DNA of 64,000 bases from Sesamum alatum (GCA_034509735.1 JACGWO010000011.1:19886979-19950978); one strand, 5' to 3'; shown: positions 33,651 through 45,421, counted from the stretch's first letter. Made by a program: numbers and translations. Notes: generated from the sequence alone by a model not told the origin.

Positions 33651-35897
33651 TTCAATGGCTTCCTTGCACTTTCAGAAGTTCTTAGGTTTTTCACATGAAA
33701 AAAAGCATAACCTATAATTGAAAAGCAATTGCAGTGTCTTTTTTTCTTTTTTTAATAAAATTGGTTTCATTTAAAAACTCAAAATCTTAATTGCGACAAA
33801 AAGAAGACAAATTGTCATTTTTTGTAAAAGTATTTGGTATAAAAAGATAGTTAATGAGATATTTATAATTATACTATTAAACTAGTGAAGTCTAATTTAC
33901 TCGCACTTTTGCCTAGATGTTGCTTTCCTCCAAAACAAATACTAGGATCCCTGAAGTTGTATTTGGATTGAAAAATTTAAACTTATGGATTTCAAATTCG
34001 TTAAAATTTGTTTGGATAACTCTAAATTTCGAAGATTTTAAATCTTTTCTTTCTAATTTGGTTTTGATGAATATGAATAAATTTTAAATACTTTTAAAAT
34101 AAAATCATTTGAAATTTTTACCTCAAATCCATTTTTCAAATTTAAATCCATCCATTCAAATACATTATGAAACAACTTCTTTGATTCTCTCTAGAGGCTG
34201 GCCCACTTACGAACCTAGGCTTCATGTGGATTAGCTCCACTTCTTCCTTCAAGCCTATTGGGCTGATAGGCCTTCTAGAGCTTCCTCAAAAAGCCCATGG
34301 ACTTCCACTACCCTTTTCAACATTCAATAGTACTCTTATAATGGAGTATTTGCAAAGCTTCTGGATTTAAAAGAATTAATTTTCGTAAAAAATGTTAGAA
34401 GTTGTAGCAAAATTAAAAGTAGATAGTATTTGTAAAAAAAAGAAAAAGCAAAAAGCAGATAAAAACTAAATTGAGTAGTGTTTGGAAAAAAAACACTTCT
34501 AAAAAATTAAAGGCCGTTTTATACCCATTTATTAAAAGATGCTATTTTTGCTTAATATTTGTACTTATCTCTAGAGTATAAAAATATTTTTTTCCTCAAA
34601 ATTAATAAATTTTATTTTATTTAGTATATCTCAAATTTAATTTTTACAAAATGATTATCATTTATACTATTAAAGTATTTAATACTAATAGAAAAAGTGG
34701 ATGTTTTCATTATATAATATAATTGTTCATTCATGCACAATAAATAAACTTGTACGATTGACAAAAAAAAATTATTTTTTAATTAATCATAGAAATTTAA
34801 TTTCTATTTTTTATTTAAGAATAATAACATATAATATATAAAATAAAATATAAATTTTTTAAAAATATTAAATATGTGAAATTATAAATTTGTTTAGTGA
34901 TAAATTATTCAAATTTCTTGAAAATTTCTTACATCAACTTTAGATGAGCAACTTTGAAAATAAATTAAAAAGGATAAAATCAAATTTAAATTATTATAAT
35001 AAGGGTAAAATTGGATTTATTTACAAAAAAGCCAAAGCAGCTAGAAGCACCCCCCCAAGGTGCTTCCAGCTTTTGGCTTAAAAGTACTTTTCGTAGTAAC
35101 TTCAGAAGTAGAAGTTGGCATCTCAAATACCTCAAAAGCTCTTTTCAGCATTCTGCAAAAGCTGAAAAGCGCTTCTCCAAAGCTCGCACAAACATTCCCT
35201 AAGCCAAAGTTAAGTTCAACGTCAGTTGGATTTTCCTTGTTCTATTCAAAAGATTACATCATATATTTATCCAGAAAAAGATTTTATATTAAATGAAATA
35301 AAATTATACAATAAAATTCGAAATAAAAAAAATCCAATGTAGTTCAACACGTTGTCTCAAATTCGTGATTGCTTAAAAGTCAATTACACTTCCCTTAAAT
35401 GAAGTGCAAAATCTTTGATGAAATCATAATCGATCAAAAATTCTATCGAAAGTCGAATAAGGGACTTCCATACATTGATACCAAAGAACATGTCTTTGTC
35501 ATATGCCCTTCCTCCTACATGTGAATGGGGGCAATAACATCATCATCTACATATGCCAAACCTTTCTTTTCTCATTCCAATTTAAGTACAAACATACTTA
35601 TGCCCACCTCTTCCATCTTTCTCACCTCCTTTATGTTTGGCTATCCAAAGGTGTAAATTGCATAATCATACACTTTCCACCCCACAAATCGGAACCTATT
35701 ACCTCTTGTCAACATGAAAAAACAATCACTATGTTTGTTTTTATTTTCAGTCATTTTTCAGAAAAATCGAAACGTGATCAATGTTTGTGTTGTTTTTGAG
35801 ACACTTGACTTGTGTGTTTTGCTTATTTTGTCCCGTTTCCAAATGCGAGTCAAAGGCGCCCTTTGTTTTCAAATAAAACAATATACATGTATATATA
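33651..35897. other. AT-rich spacer with degenerate MITE-like palindromes
   Basis: 33955-34170 has weak inverted ends (GTATTTGGATTGAA and TTCAAATAC with AAATCCAT words), like hAT-type MITEs. 35028-35080 is a strong local hairpin (AGCTAGAAGCACC and GGTGCTTCCAGCT around seven C). 34345-35200 shows related GCTTCTNNA words at both ends and may be a larger degraded foldback. No gene recognised. Confidence 0.45.
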
Positions 35898-36396
35898 TAG
35901 TTAATTACACTTTGACTCTTTCTGAAAATGTAAAATTACACTTTCCCCTAAAGAAGTTTCAAAATTACATTTACACCCCCTCTGAAAATTCACCGTTTAT
36001 ACCTGATCTTCTTTTATTAAGGTTTCGACGGAAAATATTGACGTAAACAACAAATAATTACATTATTTTTCAATTTTGCCTCTTATTTAACATTTTCATG
36101 TGTAATTTTGTACTTATAAGGGGAAAAATGAAATAATGGTAACCTCACTCCATATGTATATATTGCATTTATCCACTTATAAATACAAAAATATACAGAG
36201 AAATATTAAATGAGTGGCAAAATTAAAAATTTATGTAATTATTTTTGCTTACGTAGCACTTCCCGTCGAAACCTCCATGAAAGAAGGTTAGGTGTAAACG
36301 ATGAATTTTTGGAGGGGGTGTAAGTATAATTTCAAAATTTTTTTGGGAAAAAGTGTAATTTCACATTTTTAAAGGGGGTCTAAGTGTAATTAACCC
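35898..36396. mobile_element. Palindromic MITE, first of a pair
   Basis: About 500 bp. Left end GTTAATTACACTTTGACTC and right end GGTCTAAGTGTAATTAACC are inverse, with arms matching through TTTACACCCCCTCTGAAAAT and beyond towards the centre near 36150. The insert sits in TATATATA sequence on both sides, so the duplication cannot be read exactly. Short ORFs across it are not coding. Confidence 0.8.
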
Positions 36397-36417
36397 TATA
36401 TATATGTATAAATATAA

Positions 36418-36892
36418 GGGGTAATTGCACTTAGACCCTCTCTCAAAATGTGAAATTATACTTTCGCCCTAAATTTTTTTGAAATTACACTTACACCCCC
36501 TCCAAAAATTCTCCATTTACACCTGACCACATTCCATTGGAATATGGATAAAAAATACTGACGTGAGCAAAAGAATTACATAAATTTTCAATTTTACCCC
36601 TTTTTAACTTTCTCATGTAATAATTTTGTACTTATAAGGAAAAAATTGTAATAATGTTAACCTCACTTCATATGTATATATCACATTTATCCCCTTATAA
36701 GATAAAAATATACATACAAATGTTAAATGAGGGGTTAAAATTAAAATTTTATGTAATTCTATTTGCTTATGTCAGTCTTTTGCATCCAAACCCGAATGGA
36801 AGGGGATCAGGTGTAAATGGAGAATTTTCAAAAAAAATTTGGAGGAAGCATAATTTCACATTTTTAGAGGGGGTCTAAGTTTAAGTAATCCC
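36418..36892. mobile_element. Palindromic MITE, second of a pair
   Basis: Same family as its neighbour 22 bp upstream: GGGGTAATTGCACTTAGACC at the left, GGGGGTCTAAGTTTAAGTAA at the right, shared TTTTACCCC and CTTATAAG core words. The copies differ at many positions, so this is not a recent local duplication. Confidence 0.8.
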
Positions 36893-37903
36893 AAGTATAA
36901 ATGCATATAGAAGAGATATGATTTGATAATGAACAGTAAATTTTGTCTCCCAAGAAACAAAAATCAAACATACAACACTTATTTTACACTATTTTAAGTT
37001 ATTTCAAAAAACAAATCGAAACATACACACTATTTCTAACACATACTTATTTATCTCAATTTTTCTCTATCTCCACAAAATAAAGTAAAACACTCCAAAA
37101 ATAAACCCGAATGAGTTTGGCAATTTTCATTTAAGTCACAGATCTGGCCAAAAGAATGGGCTGAGACTGCAATTTTAGGCCGCCAAAGGAGGGGTTAATA
37201 ACTTATCTTTACAGGTTGTTTACCTCCCAAGATGCATTTGCACATGTTCATGACTTCCAATTGCAAGCTGGTTTTAATTGATTATGTCAATGCGGATTGT
37301 ACGTAAAAATGTTTAAACTGACCACATTTTTAAGGTTAATGAATGAATTGAAAAATTATTTCATGAGCTTAACAAGTAATCAGGTAAGGAGTGGTTGTGG
37401 TGGAAGCAGTCTGGTTTTTGTTACGGTCAAAATATTTGTCATGGATTTTAGTTATGGCGTTTTTGCATCACTTGCAAAATCAAGGGCATATAATTATTTC
37501 GTAGTTGTAGTTAATTAATATTTCTTATTTTTTATTCTTTTTATTCTATGAGAATCAATTATAATAAAAAGTCATGTTTCTTCTAGTGATCGCTCAATCG
37601 TTGGACTAAAGGGGTGTTCGCAATACGTAACTTTTATGATGGCAATAAATTATAAAAAATTTATGAATTAAGTAGTAGTAAAAATGTGATCATTTGAAAA
37701 CAAAAGTTTGAAATTAGAGTGTTGGAAAATCAACTTAATATTTATAAGTTGCGTATAACTTTTTGTTTAAATTAATTTAAGTTAAACAATTTAAAAGTAG
37801 AAACTATAAAACGAAAATATTCTTTTCATTTTATTTTTAATAATAAGTCGATGAACATTTAATTTACACACTTGTAAACATGTCTAAACAGGGCTTAATA
37901 GCT
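36893..37903. other. Unassigned spacer
   Basis: 37130-37520 is less AT-rich and contains a short open stretch in plus frame (QDAFAHVHDFQLQAG at about 37230-37275). I do not recognise it. The rest is AT-rich with no repeat family seen. Confidence 0.35.
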
Positions 37904-38158
37904 AGGTGAATTACATTTTTGGTCCCATAAGTGGACCTGTTTCCAGTTTTAGTCTTATACTGTACACAGTTAACACATTGCATCCTATATGTATATTTTC
38001 TTTTCAATTTCACGACACAAAGGGAATTTTCGTTAAATACTTAACGGTTGATGCTAATTACGTTAAGTGGTTGTAAATTTGGAAGAAAAAATTGGTGGAA
38101 AAAGCTTGTTCTTTCTTTTTTTTTTTTTTTTTTTCGTGTAATAGCTTATTGTTTGTAA

Positions 38159-38554
38159 TTTATACTATTATAAAGAGAAGGGGTCTTATAGATACAAAGT
38201 GGTAGTTTTTATACCACTACACCAAATCATTATAATACCAAAAATGCCTTTCAACTTTTCATTTCATGTAATGGAATTAACTATTCAATTAAGTTTCTTT
38301 ATAAGATTAATTCCATGCAATTATATGTACCCAAAAATTAAATTTACTCTAATTTTATTTAAATTTATTGTTCATTGGAATAGTAATAACATATTAGTAT
38401 TTATGTTGCATGTATATATAATCATCGTGATCAATATACCATATATTGTACAAATTTTAAATTTTGAATTTAATTTGAGTAAAATATGTACTGATAATTA
38501 ATGCATTAGAAAAAGTTATAGGCATTTTTTGTATATGAAGTTGTAAATCATCTA
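38159..38554 (+). mobile_element. Helitron-derived segment B (5' part of family 1)
   Basis: Starts TTTATACTATTATAAAGAG (the C of the canonical TCTATAC is changed) right after host ...GTAA. It is nearly the same as 38806-39197 and similar to copy A. It stops at GTTGTAAATCATC and passes directly into segment C, so it lacks the family's own CTAGT end. Confidence 0.8.
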
Positions 38555-38805
38555 TCTATACTATTATATAAAGCAAACCGTGTTTTTACTAATAGATGAC
38601 GGTTACTTACACCGCAACACCAATTTTTGGTTATACCGATAATACCCCTAAGTTGGTTTTCCTTTTATTTCTTTCTTTCTTTGTTTTCTTTTTTTTTTTA
38701 AATGCAATGTGTTGATTAATATGAATATTTTTTTATTTACAATAATTTTAAAACGTGCAATATTATTTTATATGCACGCAGGGACAACGTGCCACGACGG
38801 CTAGT
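38555..38805 (+). mobile_element. Helitron segment C (family 2, short)
   Basis: Starts TCTATACTATTATATAAAGC, ends with the hairpin GCACGCAGGGACAACGTGC, eight bases and CTAGT. 251 bp, no coding. 5' and 3' ends resemble those of segment E. Confidence 0.85.
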
Positions 38806-39197
38806 ACTATTATAAAGAGAAGGGGTCTTATAGACACAAAGTGGTAGTTTTTATACCACTACACCAAATCATTATAATACCAAAAATGCCCTTCAACTTC
38901 TCATTTCATGTAATGGAATTAACTATTCAATTAAGTTTCTTTATAAAATTAATTCCATGCAATTATGTGTACCCAAAAATTAAATTTACTCCCATTTTAT
39001 TTAAGTTTATTGTTAATTGGAATAGTAATAACATATTAGTATTTATGTTGCATGTATATATAATCATCGTTATCAATATACCATTTATTGTACAAATTTT
39101 AAATTTTGAATTTAATTTGAGTAAAATATGTGTTGATAATTAATGCATTAGAAAAAATTATCAGGCATTTTTTGTATATGATGTTGTAAAGCATCTA
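38806..39197 (+). mobile_element. Helitron-derived segment D (second copy of B)
   Basis: Begins ACTATTATAAAGAGAAGG immediately after the CTAGT of segment C, lacking the first few bases, and ends GTTGTAAAGCATC at the same breakpoint as segment B before another family-2 start. A 100-codon frame in B and D is conserved only because the copies are recent. Confidence 0.8.
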
Positions 39198-41223
39198 TCT
39201 ATACTACATATAAAAGAAAGAGGTGTTTTACTCACATAATGGTGGTTTTGATACCGCAACACTAAATATTTTAAATACCAATTCTATCCCTAGAAATTTC
39301 ACTCCCAAAACCCTTTCCGTATTTATCTCTCAACTCCTAACTCCCCACGTTCGTTCAACTTCCACGTTCTCCAAACTGCATAATTTTAATTTATAAAGTA
39401 ACTATCCAATTTGTTCAATCTCAAATATAAATATTCTCTTGCCAATACTCATATAGCATCTCAATTCTAAAAGAATCTTTGCGAACATGTGGTCCTTCCA
39501 CTACTTCGGTCACTGACTTCCCTACCATTTCATCAACTACAAGGCCACAACAAACACTTTTTCTACATTTGATGAATAATTTGTAATTTACAGTAAAGAA
39601 TGTACACAAATAGATAACTGATTTGGAGCAACGTGGATTGGCTCATCCTCTCGGTCATTTTCGTTGGTATCTTATGGTTGTGGAGGTTTTTTGGAGTTAG
39701 TTGTGGGCTTTGAAGGTTCCATCCCGAGTTTGTTTAACTGTGTGACAACTTTGTTATGAAGCAGCCCCAACCTTCAAAAATTGGTCTTGGTGGTGGCCTG
39801 ATATTGATATACAGTGCAGGACGTTTGAATGGATTTCGGGGACTTTGCAAAAGCTAGATATGAAAGCTAAAGTGAGATTTGTCAAACAAGAGCCTTGCCT
39901 AATATTGAATGATGCTTGGTCTCTATTGGTATGAGTACAGAAAAATGTGTGATCTTAGGATTACCAATATATTTTTGTTGTTTAGCTCTGTTTTAATTGT
40001 GAATTAGGAGTCTGTTTAGTTTAATTTTTTTGGGTGCAATTTGTTTAGTTTTGTGATTAGAAGAGTTTAGTTTGGAGTTATTGTTTAGTGCAGGTTGTTT
40101 GTCTTTTTCGACTCTAGACCATCTTTTGTTGGTTGATTGTTGTATATAAAAATCTCATTGCTTTGGATGATAAGGTTTCTACGGGAATAGTCGATAAACC
40201 TTTCATACAAGTAGAAGATATGATTTTATTACAAGAAAAATAGGTTTGTCGAAAATATGTTTAATTAATGATGAAGTAATATTTTATTCCTCCCGCATTT
40301 GAAATTTTTTGTATTCTATATATCATCACTTTTACTTTATTGTATTTAGTTGATTGAAATAGGTTATATTATTGCATTAGTTCATGTTTTCGACTATAAT
40401 CATTTTTTAGTGAAATAATGATCTTGGAAAAATATCATTTGTTTATATCACATAGTAAAGCAGCCATTTTTCATACATTTTGACATTGTATGAGAAATTT
40501 GAAGTAGAATTAGTACTTGATAGGGCCAAACGAATTTGAAAAATTGGACTTAGTTGAGTTCTCAACCTAGGCAAACATAATTTGAGATCAAATTACCACT
40601 GAAAGTATGGTTGTAGCTAGGTTACAACTAGCTCAACCACATTTATCATCTAAATATGTGGTGTTTATATATATATTTTAAATTATAAAAAGACATAAAT
40701 GGGATAGTGGGGAGCACCTGTAGAATGTTATTACTTTATTAGATATAAAATATTGTAATTATTATTTTTCTTAATCCTATAACATGTGGTGATGAGCCTT
40801 ATCCTATATTTTGTTTACTAATAGAATCTTTATATTTTACTTGATTTACGTAACTTAGTAAATTTAGGTTTAGTTTATCTTTTCAACTTTGCTCATGATT
40901 TAAGTTAATTTATGGTACTCTTATTTTAAATGACTTTATAAATTAATGTTAAAGAGTTTCTGAGTTAAAAAGCATTGTTGTTGCATATGTATATATGGAT
41001 ATTGTTGTCCAGAGATTATGTATTTTACAGAATAATATTTTTATTTCATTAAAGTAAAGCATGTATTTATAATACATTATATTGAGAAAATATTATAAGG
41101 CCATCTTTACATGTTAGGTTGTCAAGCAATTAAATTTTTTTATATTGGAACGAATTATATGATTTAATATATCACAATATAATAATATTATGTGCGCAGG
41201 TACCGCGTGCCACGATTACCAGT
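39198..41223 (+). mobile_element. Helitron segment E (family 2, long)
   Basis: Starts TCTATACTACATATAAAAG, ends GCGCAGGTACCGCGTGCC, ACGATTA, CCAGT, a one-base variant of CTAGT. At 2,026 bp it is eight times the length of segment C, with gene-like sequence at 39620-39940. No Rep or helicase motif seen, so it is non-autonomous. Confidence 0.75.
39622..39934 (+). pseudogene. Possible host gene fragment captured by a Helitron
   Basis: Two stretches read like protein: LEQRGLAHPLGHFRWYLMVV (about 39624-39685) and, in another frame, EAAPTFKNWSWWWPDIDIQC, FEWISGTLQKLDMKAKVRF and VKQEPCLILNDAWSLL, ending at a GTATGAGT donor-like site near 39930. Gene capture is well known for plant Helitrons. I cannot name the parent gene; a database search with the second stretch would settle it. 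Confidence 0.4.
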
Positions 41224-41372
41224 GGGTTATAATGTAATGAATTTTAATATAATGTAAATTATATATGTTGTTATGTTAATAATGCTTAAATTTACATTAA
41301 ATTCAGAAATAAAAACTGCAATACTCGGAACCAAATTCAGAATTTTTAGAAATGTAGACTGTATTAAAAAAA

Positions 41373-42440
41373 GAGTAAAATGCAGACAACCCCCCAATGT
41401 ATGGGTCATTTGCACTCTGCCTCCCAACCTTTTTTTTTATACTTCCCCGTCCAATATTTTGATTTTGTTGCACTTTGCACTTTCGGGGGAATAATAATGA
41501 AATATTCTGTTCGCGTGTGTTCACGCGCCTGAGGATGATACAAACACCCCCCTAACGTATGGGGTCAGTTGCACTTCGCCTCCCAGCCTTTCTTTTTATA
41601 AAAAATTAAAATATATTATAAAAAAAAGGAAAAAATGAGGAAAATTCCAGAAAAAGGAGGAAAAGTTCCAGAAAATTCAATGCCTCATATACGGATAAAA
41701 AACTTCATATTACAAGAGAAAATATAATGTTAGTGCCGACAGAAATACACACATTTGCACTGATGGTGGCACCGAAAGAAATACACAATTTCTTTTTCCT
41801 TTTTGGGTTTGATTTTTTCTCTTTTTATACAGAGGAGTCTATTTGGTACTGTTTTGAAGCTACACTGTTTCATGATTTTTTCGTCTGAATTGTTGGAGTT
41901 CAATTTCTTCATATGGGTTTGGTGAGTTTTTGTTGTTTTATCATCTGATTTTTTTTTTTTCCTGTCTTTCTTATGTTTTGTTGATTTTGTGGTTGTGTTG
42001 GAGTTTGTTGTTTGTGAATTGAAGGTTAAAGTTCTTTTATTTAGGTACTACACATGATGTTGCAGATTATTTACTTTATGGTTTGATTTTGGCTTGTAAT
42101 GTGAAGTTGTTTATCTGCAGATTAGGCATTGAGTTTTTTGAATTTTTTTTCATACTTTTAATTAATTTTAATTTTATTTAGAAGGTTGGGGGGCAAAGTG
42201 CAAACGATTTCATACGTTGGGGGGGGGGGGGGGGGAGTGCTTGCATATAACCTTGCATTACCTAACCTGAAATCGCCTCGGGCGTGTGAATACACGTGGA
42301 CGGAATATTCCAATATTATTCCCCGAAAAATGCAAAGTGCAACAAAATCAAAAGGTTGGGTGGGAAAATGTAAAAAAAGAAAGGTTGGGGGGCAAAGTAC
42401 AAATGACCCCATACATTGGGAGGGTGTTTGCATTTTACTC
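41373..42440. mobile_element. MULE-type MITE with doubled terminal repeats
   Basis: 1,068 bp, ends GAGTAAAATGCAGAC and its inverse (GTTTGCATTTTACTC), flanked by TTAAAAAAA (41364-41372 and 42441-42449), a 9-bp duplication. Each terminal region holds the same block twice (ATGTATGGGTCATTTGCACT outside, ACGTATGGGGTCAGTTGCAC inside on the left; matching pairs on the right). A run of 17 G lies at 42219-42235. The central 600 bp (41640-42170) is unrelated sequence, perhaps captured; no protein recognised. Confidence 0.88.
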
Positions 42441-42915
42441 TTAAAAAAAAGTTAGATGTTGATCAACAATTACAAAACATTGGAACCAAATGTACATTTT
42501 TTAATTGTTGATCAACTTTCAATTTTTTTTAATACAGTTTATGTTTCTGAAAATTCTAAATTTGGCTTCGATATATATTGCTGTTTTTATTTTTGAATTT
42601 AATGAAAATTTAGGCATTTTCACATAATAACATATATAATATACATTATATTTAAATTCATTATATTATAACCCATTACAAATAATAAGCTATTTATATG
42701 AAGAAAAAAAGAAGAAACAAGTCTTTCCCACCAATTTTTCCCTCCAAATTTACAGTCACTTAACGAAATTAGCATCAACCATTAAGTATTTATCAAAAAT
42801 TCCCATTTATATCCTGAAATTAAAAAACAAAATATACATATGAAATGCAGTAATCAATTGTGGGATCGAAATTAAAATCAAGTTGGTTTATGGAACAAAA
42901 AATGTAATTTACTGT

Positions 42916-43303
42916 TAAATAGCTTATTATTAAGGTGGAGCTGGCCATTTTTCTTGAGAAGAGTGATGACAAATAGGGATATGAAGGGGGAATGAGTGAA
43001 CAGAGAAATAAATATACCAAAAAATCTGACTCCAACAGCTACGTAGCGATAAATTAGAATTTCTGTGCGATTCTTCTCACATAACACCAGCACTCTGACC
43101 GTCTTTAATTTGGCCAGAATCGACAAAATCATATTTATATCCCACAAGTTAGTTTTTTTATAATTGTAATTTTATTATTTTTAAATTCATCGCACTGCAA
43201 ATCATAATTTTAGAAAAAATTGTAACTTTAATTTCAAGCCTTAATTTCATATTTTTTGTTGGAAACATTCATAATTCTCCTCAGAACTTAACGGTGCTCT
43301 TGC
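42916..43303. other. Unassigned spacer between two palindromic elements
   Basis: AT-rich with no ORF or repeat family recognised. Confidence 0.4.
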
Positions 43304-44189
43304 GGGAAAATAATATTTTTAGTCCTATAAGTTGGGTTTGTTTCATTTTTGGTACCATTCATTACAGGAGTAGCACTTTTAATTATCTCATAACTTACAA
43401 AAATTAACACTTTTTGTCCTCTTTCGCGTTTCCGTTAGTATTTTAACTTCAGATGTTAACTTTTCTGTGCTGGAGAGAAATTTGCCGCATTTTCTTGCTT
43501 GGTTACATTGTTTGGGGGGGGGGGATATAATTACCATTATGGGAAAAAAATCAAAAATTTGAAGTAAATTAAGGCAAAGATTTAAAGAAAATGTTTGTTT
43601 CTCTCCTTTCTCACAAAAAGTATGCTCTTCGCTCGTGCGCACATTGATAGGTCTTCCTAAGCAAAGAATCCACACCGTTTGGAAAGTCATTGCATCCATA
43701 AAATTGCCTTCCCGAATTATAATTCGTCCATGAATCCTCATTGCAGCCTTCTTCCCATAGTAGCATATGAATGCTCCACTCCCACTTGATTCACTTGTGG
43801 AAGATATAATTTTATGTTAGTTTCGACTTAACTTCATATTACGGCAATATGGGAAAGAAGAGATTGAAATTTTGTGACAGGAGAGAAAAAAATATTTTTT
43901 TTTCAATCTTTGCCCTAGTTTCCTTCAATCTTCGATTTTTTTTTTTTTTTTCCGCACAATAGTAGTTATATTTCCTCCCCAATAACGTCAGCAAGCAAGA
44001 GAAGGCGGCAAATTTCTTCCAGCACAAAAAATGTTAGTGGCTGCCGTTAAAAAAACTAATGAAAATGTGAGGGAGAGACCAAAAGTGTTAATTTTTATAA
44101 GATACGGGACTAAAAGTGCTACTCCCATAATAAATGATATCAAAAGTGAAACAAATCTAACTTATGAGACTAAAAGTGCAATTTTCTCG
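43304..44189. mobile_element. Palindromic MULE-like element
   Basis: 886 bp with arms of about 240 bp: left GGGAAAATAATATTTTTAGTCC, matched on the right by GACTAAAAGTGCAATTTTCTC, and inner words GAAATTTGCCGC and GCGGCAAATTTC. Flanks TGCTCTTGC (43295-43303) and TGCCCTTGC (44190-44198) form a 9-bp duplication with one mismatch. The middle (43545-43830) is unique, without a recognised gene. Confidence 0.78.
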
Positions 44190-44584
44190 TGCCCTTGCCA
44201 TATAAGTGTTGTTTCTGTTAAAAATTTAACGAGATTAAGACTTTTGCCTGAATTTATAAATTTTTTAAAATTATGGAATGCAACGTAACGAGTTCAAACA
44301 TAAAATCACAAAGGTAATTTGTGTGACCTAAATGTAATTTTCCAGCGAGGATCTAACTCGACTTGATTGTCATATTGTGGAAAGAGACGTTTGGTTTTAA
44401 ATGGAACTGCAACTATTGGACTTATGAATCAGAAATTTCAGCTTCCACTTTATGATCTAGAAAACATAAATATTTACTTCAATTTATTGCTTGTAAAGTC
44501 AGCTCACAATTAATACATACATTATTATTTAATGCTCAGTACTGTCAGAAATTAGGAGCTTGTTTGAAAAAACATTTTAAATAA
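44190..44584. other. Unassigned spacer
   Basis: AT-rich, no gene or repeat family recognised. Confidence 0.4.
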
Positions 44585-44612
44585 ACTAGTTATTAACCTG
44601 TGCACTGCACAG
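44585..44612 (-). mobile_element. Helitron 3' terminus
   Basis: The minus strand reads CTGTGCAGTGCACAG, eight bases, CTAGT, a terminal hairpin plus CTRRT end. The body would extend to the right, through 44839, and is interrupted by the Tat-type element. No matching TC start was identified. Confidence 0.6.
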
Positions 44613-44844
44613 CATATAATTTTCAAATAAAATTATTCGATATATAATATTCACTATTAAAGTTATTTTAATTAATTAATTATTAAGATATTAGATATTA
44701 ATTGTAATACTTTTTATTGACAATTGAATTTGCTAGAGAAATATTTTTTGCTAGCTATTATTTGAATGTCACAATTGTAAATATACTTTAATTTTTTTTA
44801 TAACATTTTTATATATTGGGGAAAATTTCTTTTAGTAATGATAC

Positions 44845-45196
44845 TGATGGGGTAAAAATTAGGAAACATTTGATCAAAGCACAATTGCACGTCATGAGCT
44901 AGAAACTCAAGAACTTGAGAGTTCTTCCCAAGAGTTTTATTCCAAAAAGTAGTGAAGTGTCCTTTACAATGAATTTGAGGCCCTATTTATAGTAAATGAG
45001 GGAGGAAAAAAGGACTATTTTACCCTCCAACCGCTTCTAATCTAACGGCTATAATTTAATCTGCGGGGGCACCTTGGTAATTTGGTATCACCCCACTAAC
45101 CACTATCTATAACTTCCTCCAATGGCATTTTCATAAATTCATTTACATTTGAAGGCATTTTGGTAATTTGCCTGGTCTAATTTTCTAGCACTATCA
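44845..45196 (-). repeat. 3' LTR of the Tat-type element
   Basis: 352 bp, TGATGGGG to CTATCA, aligned without gaps to 49552-49903. Confidence 0.95.
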
Positions 45197-45421
45197 GTAG
45201 TCCCCCCCACTTCCAAATGCTTCTGGAAAATTTGGAAGTTCTAGCAGATAATTTGATTCTGATTCATCTTCCTCTTCTTGATAATGCTCATTTTTTTTTA
45301 TGTAGAGTCTTTTTCTTTTGGGATTCCCCTTGGCACAAATCCCTCTTCTATTGGAGCTCTTTTTTCTTCTTGTTCCTTTTTCTACTAGGGCTCTTTTTCC
45401 TTGACCTGCTACTTTTGTCAC
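45194..45421 (-). CDS. Small basic ORF next to the purine tract
   Basis: 75 codons, very basic then acidic (GKRALVEKGTRRKKSSNRR, KRKRLYIKKNEHYQEEEDES), ending ELPNFPEAFGSGGDY at the LTR. The opposite strand is also open. It may be a remnant of the element's last ORF; coding is doubtful. Confidence 0.25.
   Translation of the reverse strand: MTKVAGQGKRALVEKGTRRKKSSNRRGICAKGNPKRKRLYIKKNEHYQEEEDESESNYLLELPNFPEAFGSGGDY
45197..45214 (-). other. Polypurine tract of the Tat-type element
   Basis: Minus strand GGAAGTGGGGGGGACTAC runs into the 3' LTR. Confidence 0.8.

Larger units (their letters stand above)
37904..42915. mobile_element. Palindromic MULE-like element with nested Helitron array and MULE
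   Basis: The left arm is 37904-38158 continuing at 41224-41372; the right arm is 42450-42915 inverted. Matching words include GTTGATGCTAATT(A/T)CGTTAAGTG and GGGTTATAAT(G/A)TAATGAAT. Flanks TTAATAGCT (37895-37903) and TAAATAGCT (42916-42924) are a near-perfect 9-bp duplication. Removing the inserts leaves about 870 bp. The first insert (38159-41223) entered at an A-T step as Helitrons do; the second (41373-42440) is a MULE in the palindrome centre. Confidence 0.8.

Noticed and set aside
35011..35202. 63-codon plus frame with KAEKRFSKARTNIP
   Set aside because: Falls in a hairpin-rich MITE-like segment with GCTTTT/AAAAGC words; no protein family.
38199..39143. Two similar 100-codon frames inside Helitron copies B and D
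   Set aside because: Low-complexity AT-rich frames in non-coding Helitron ends; similarity is explained by the recent copies.
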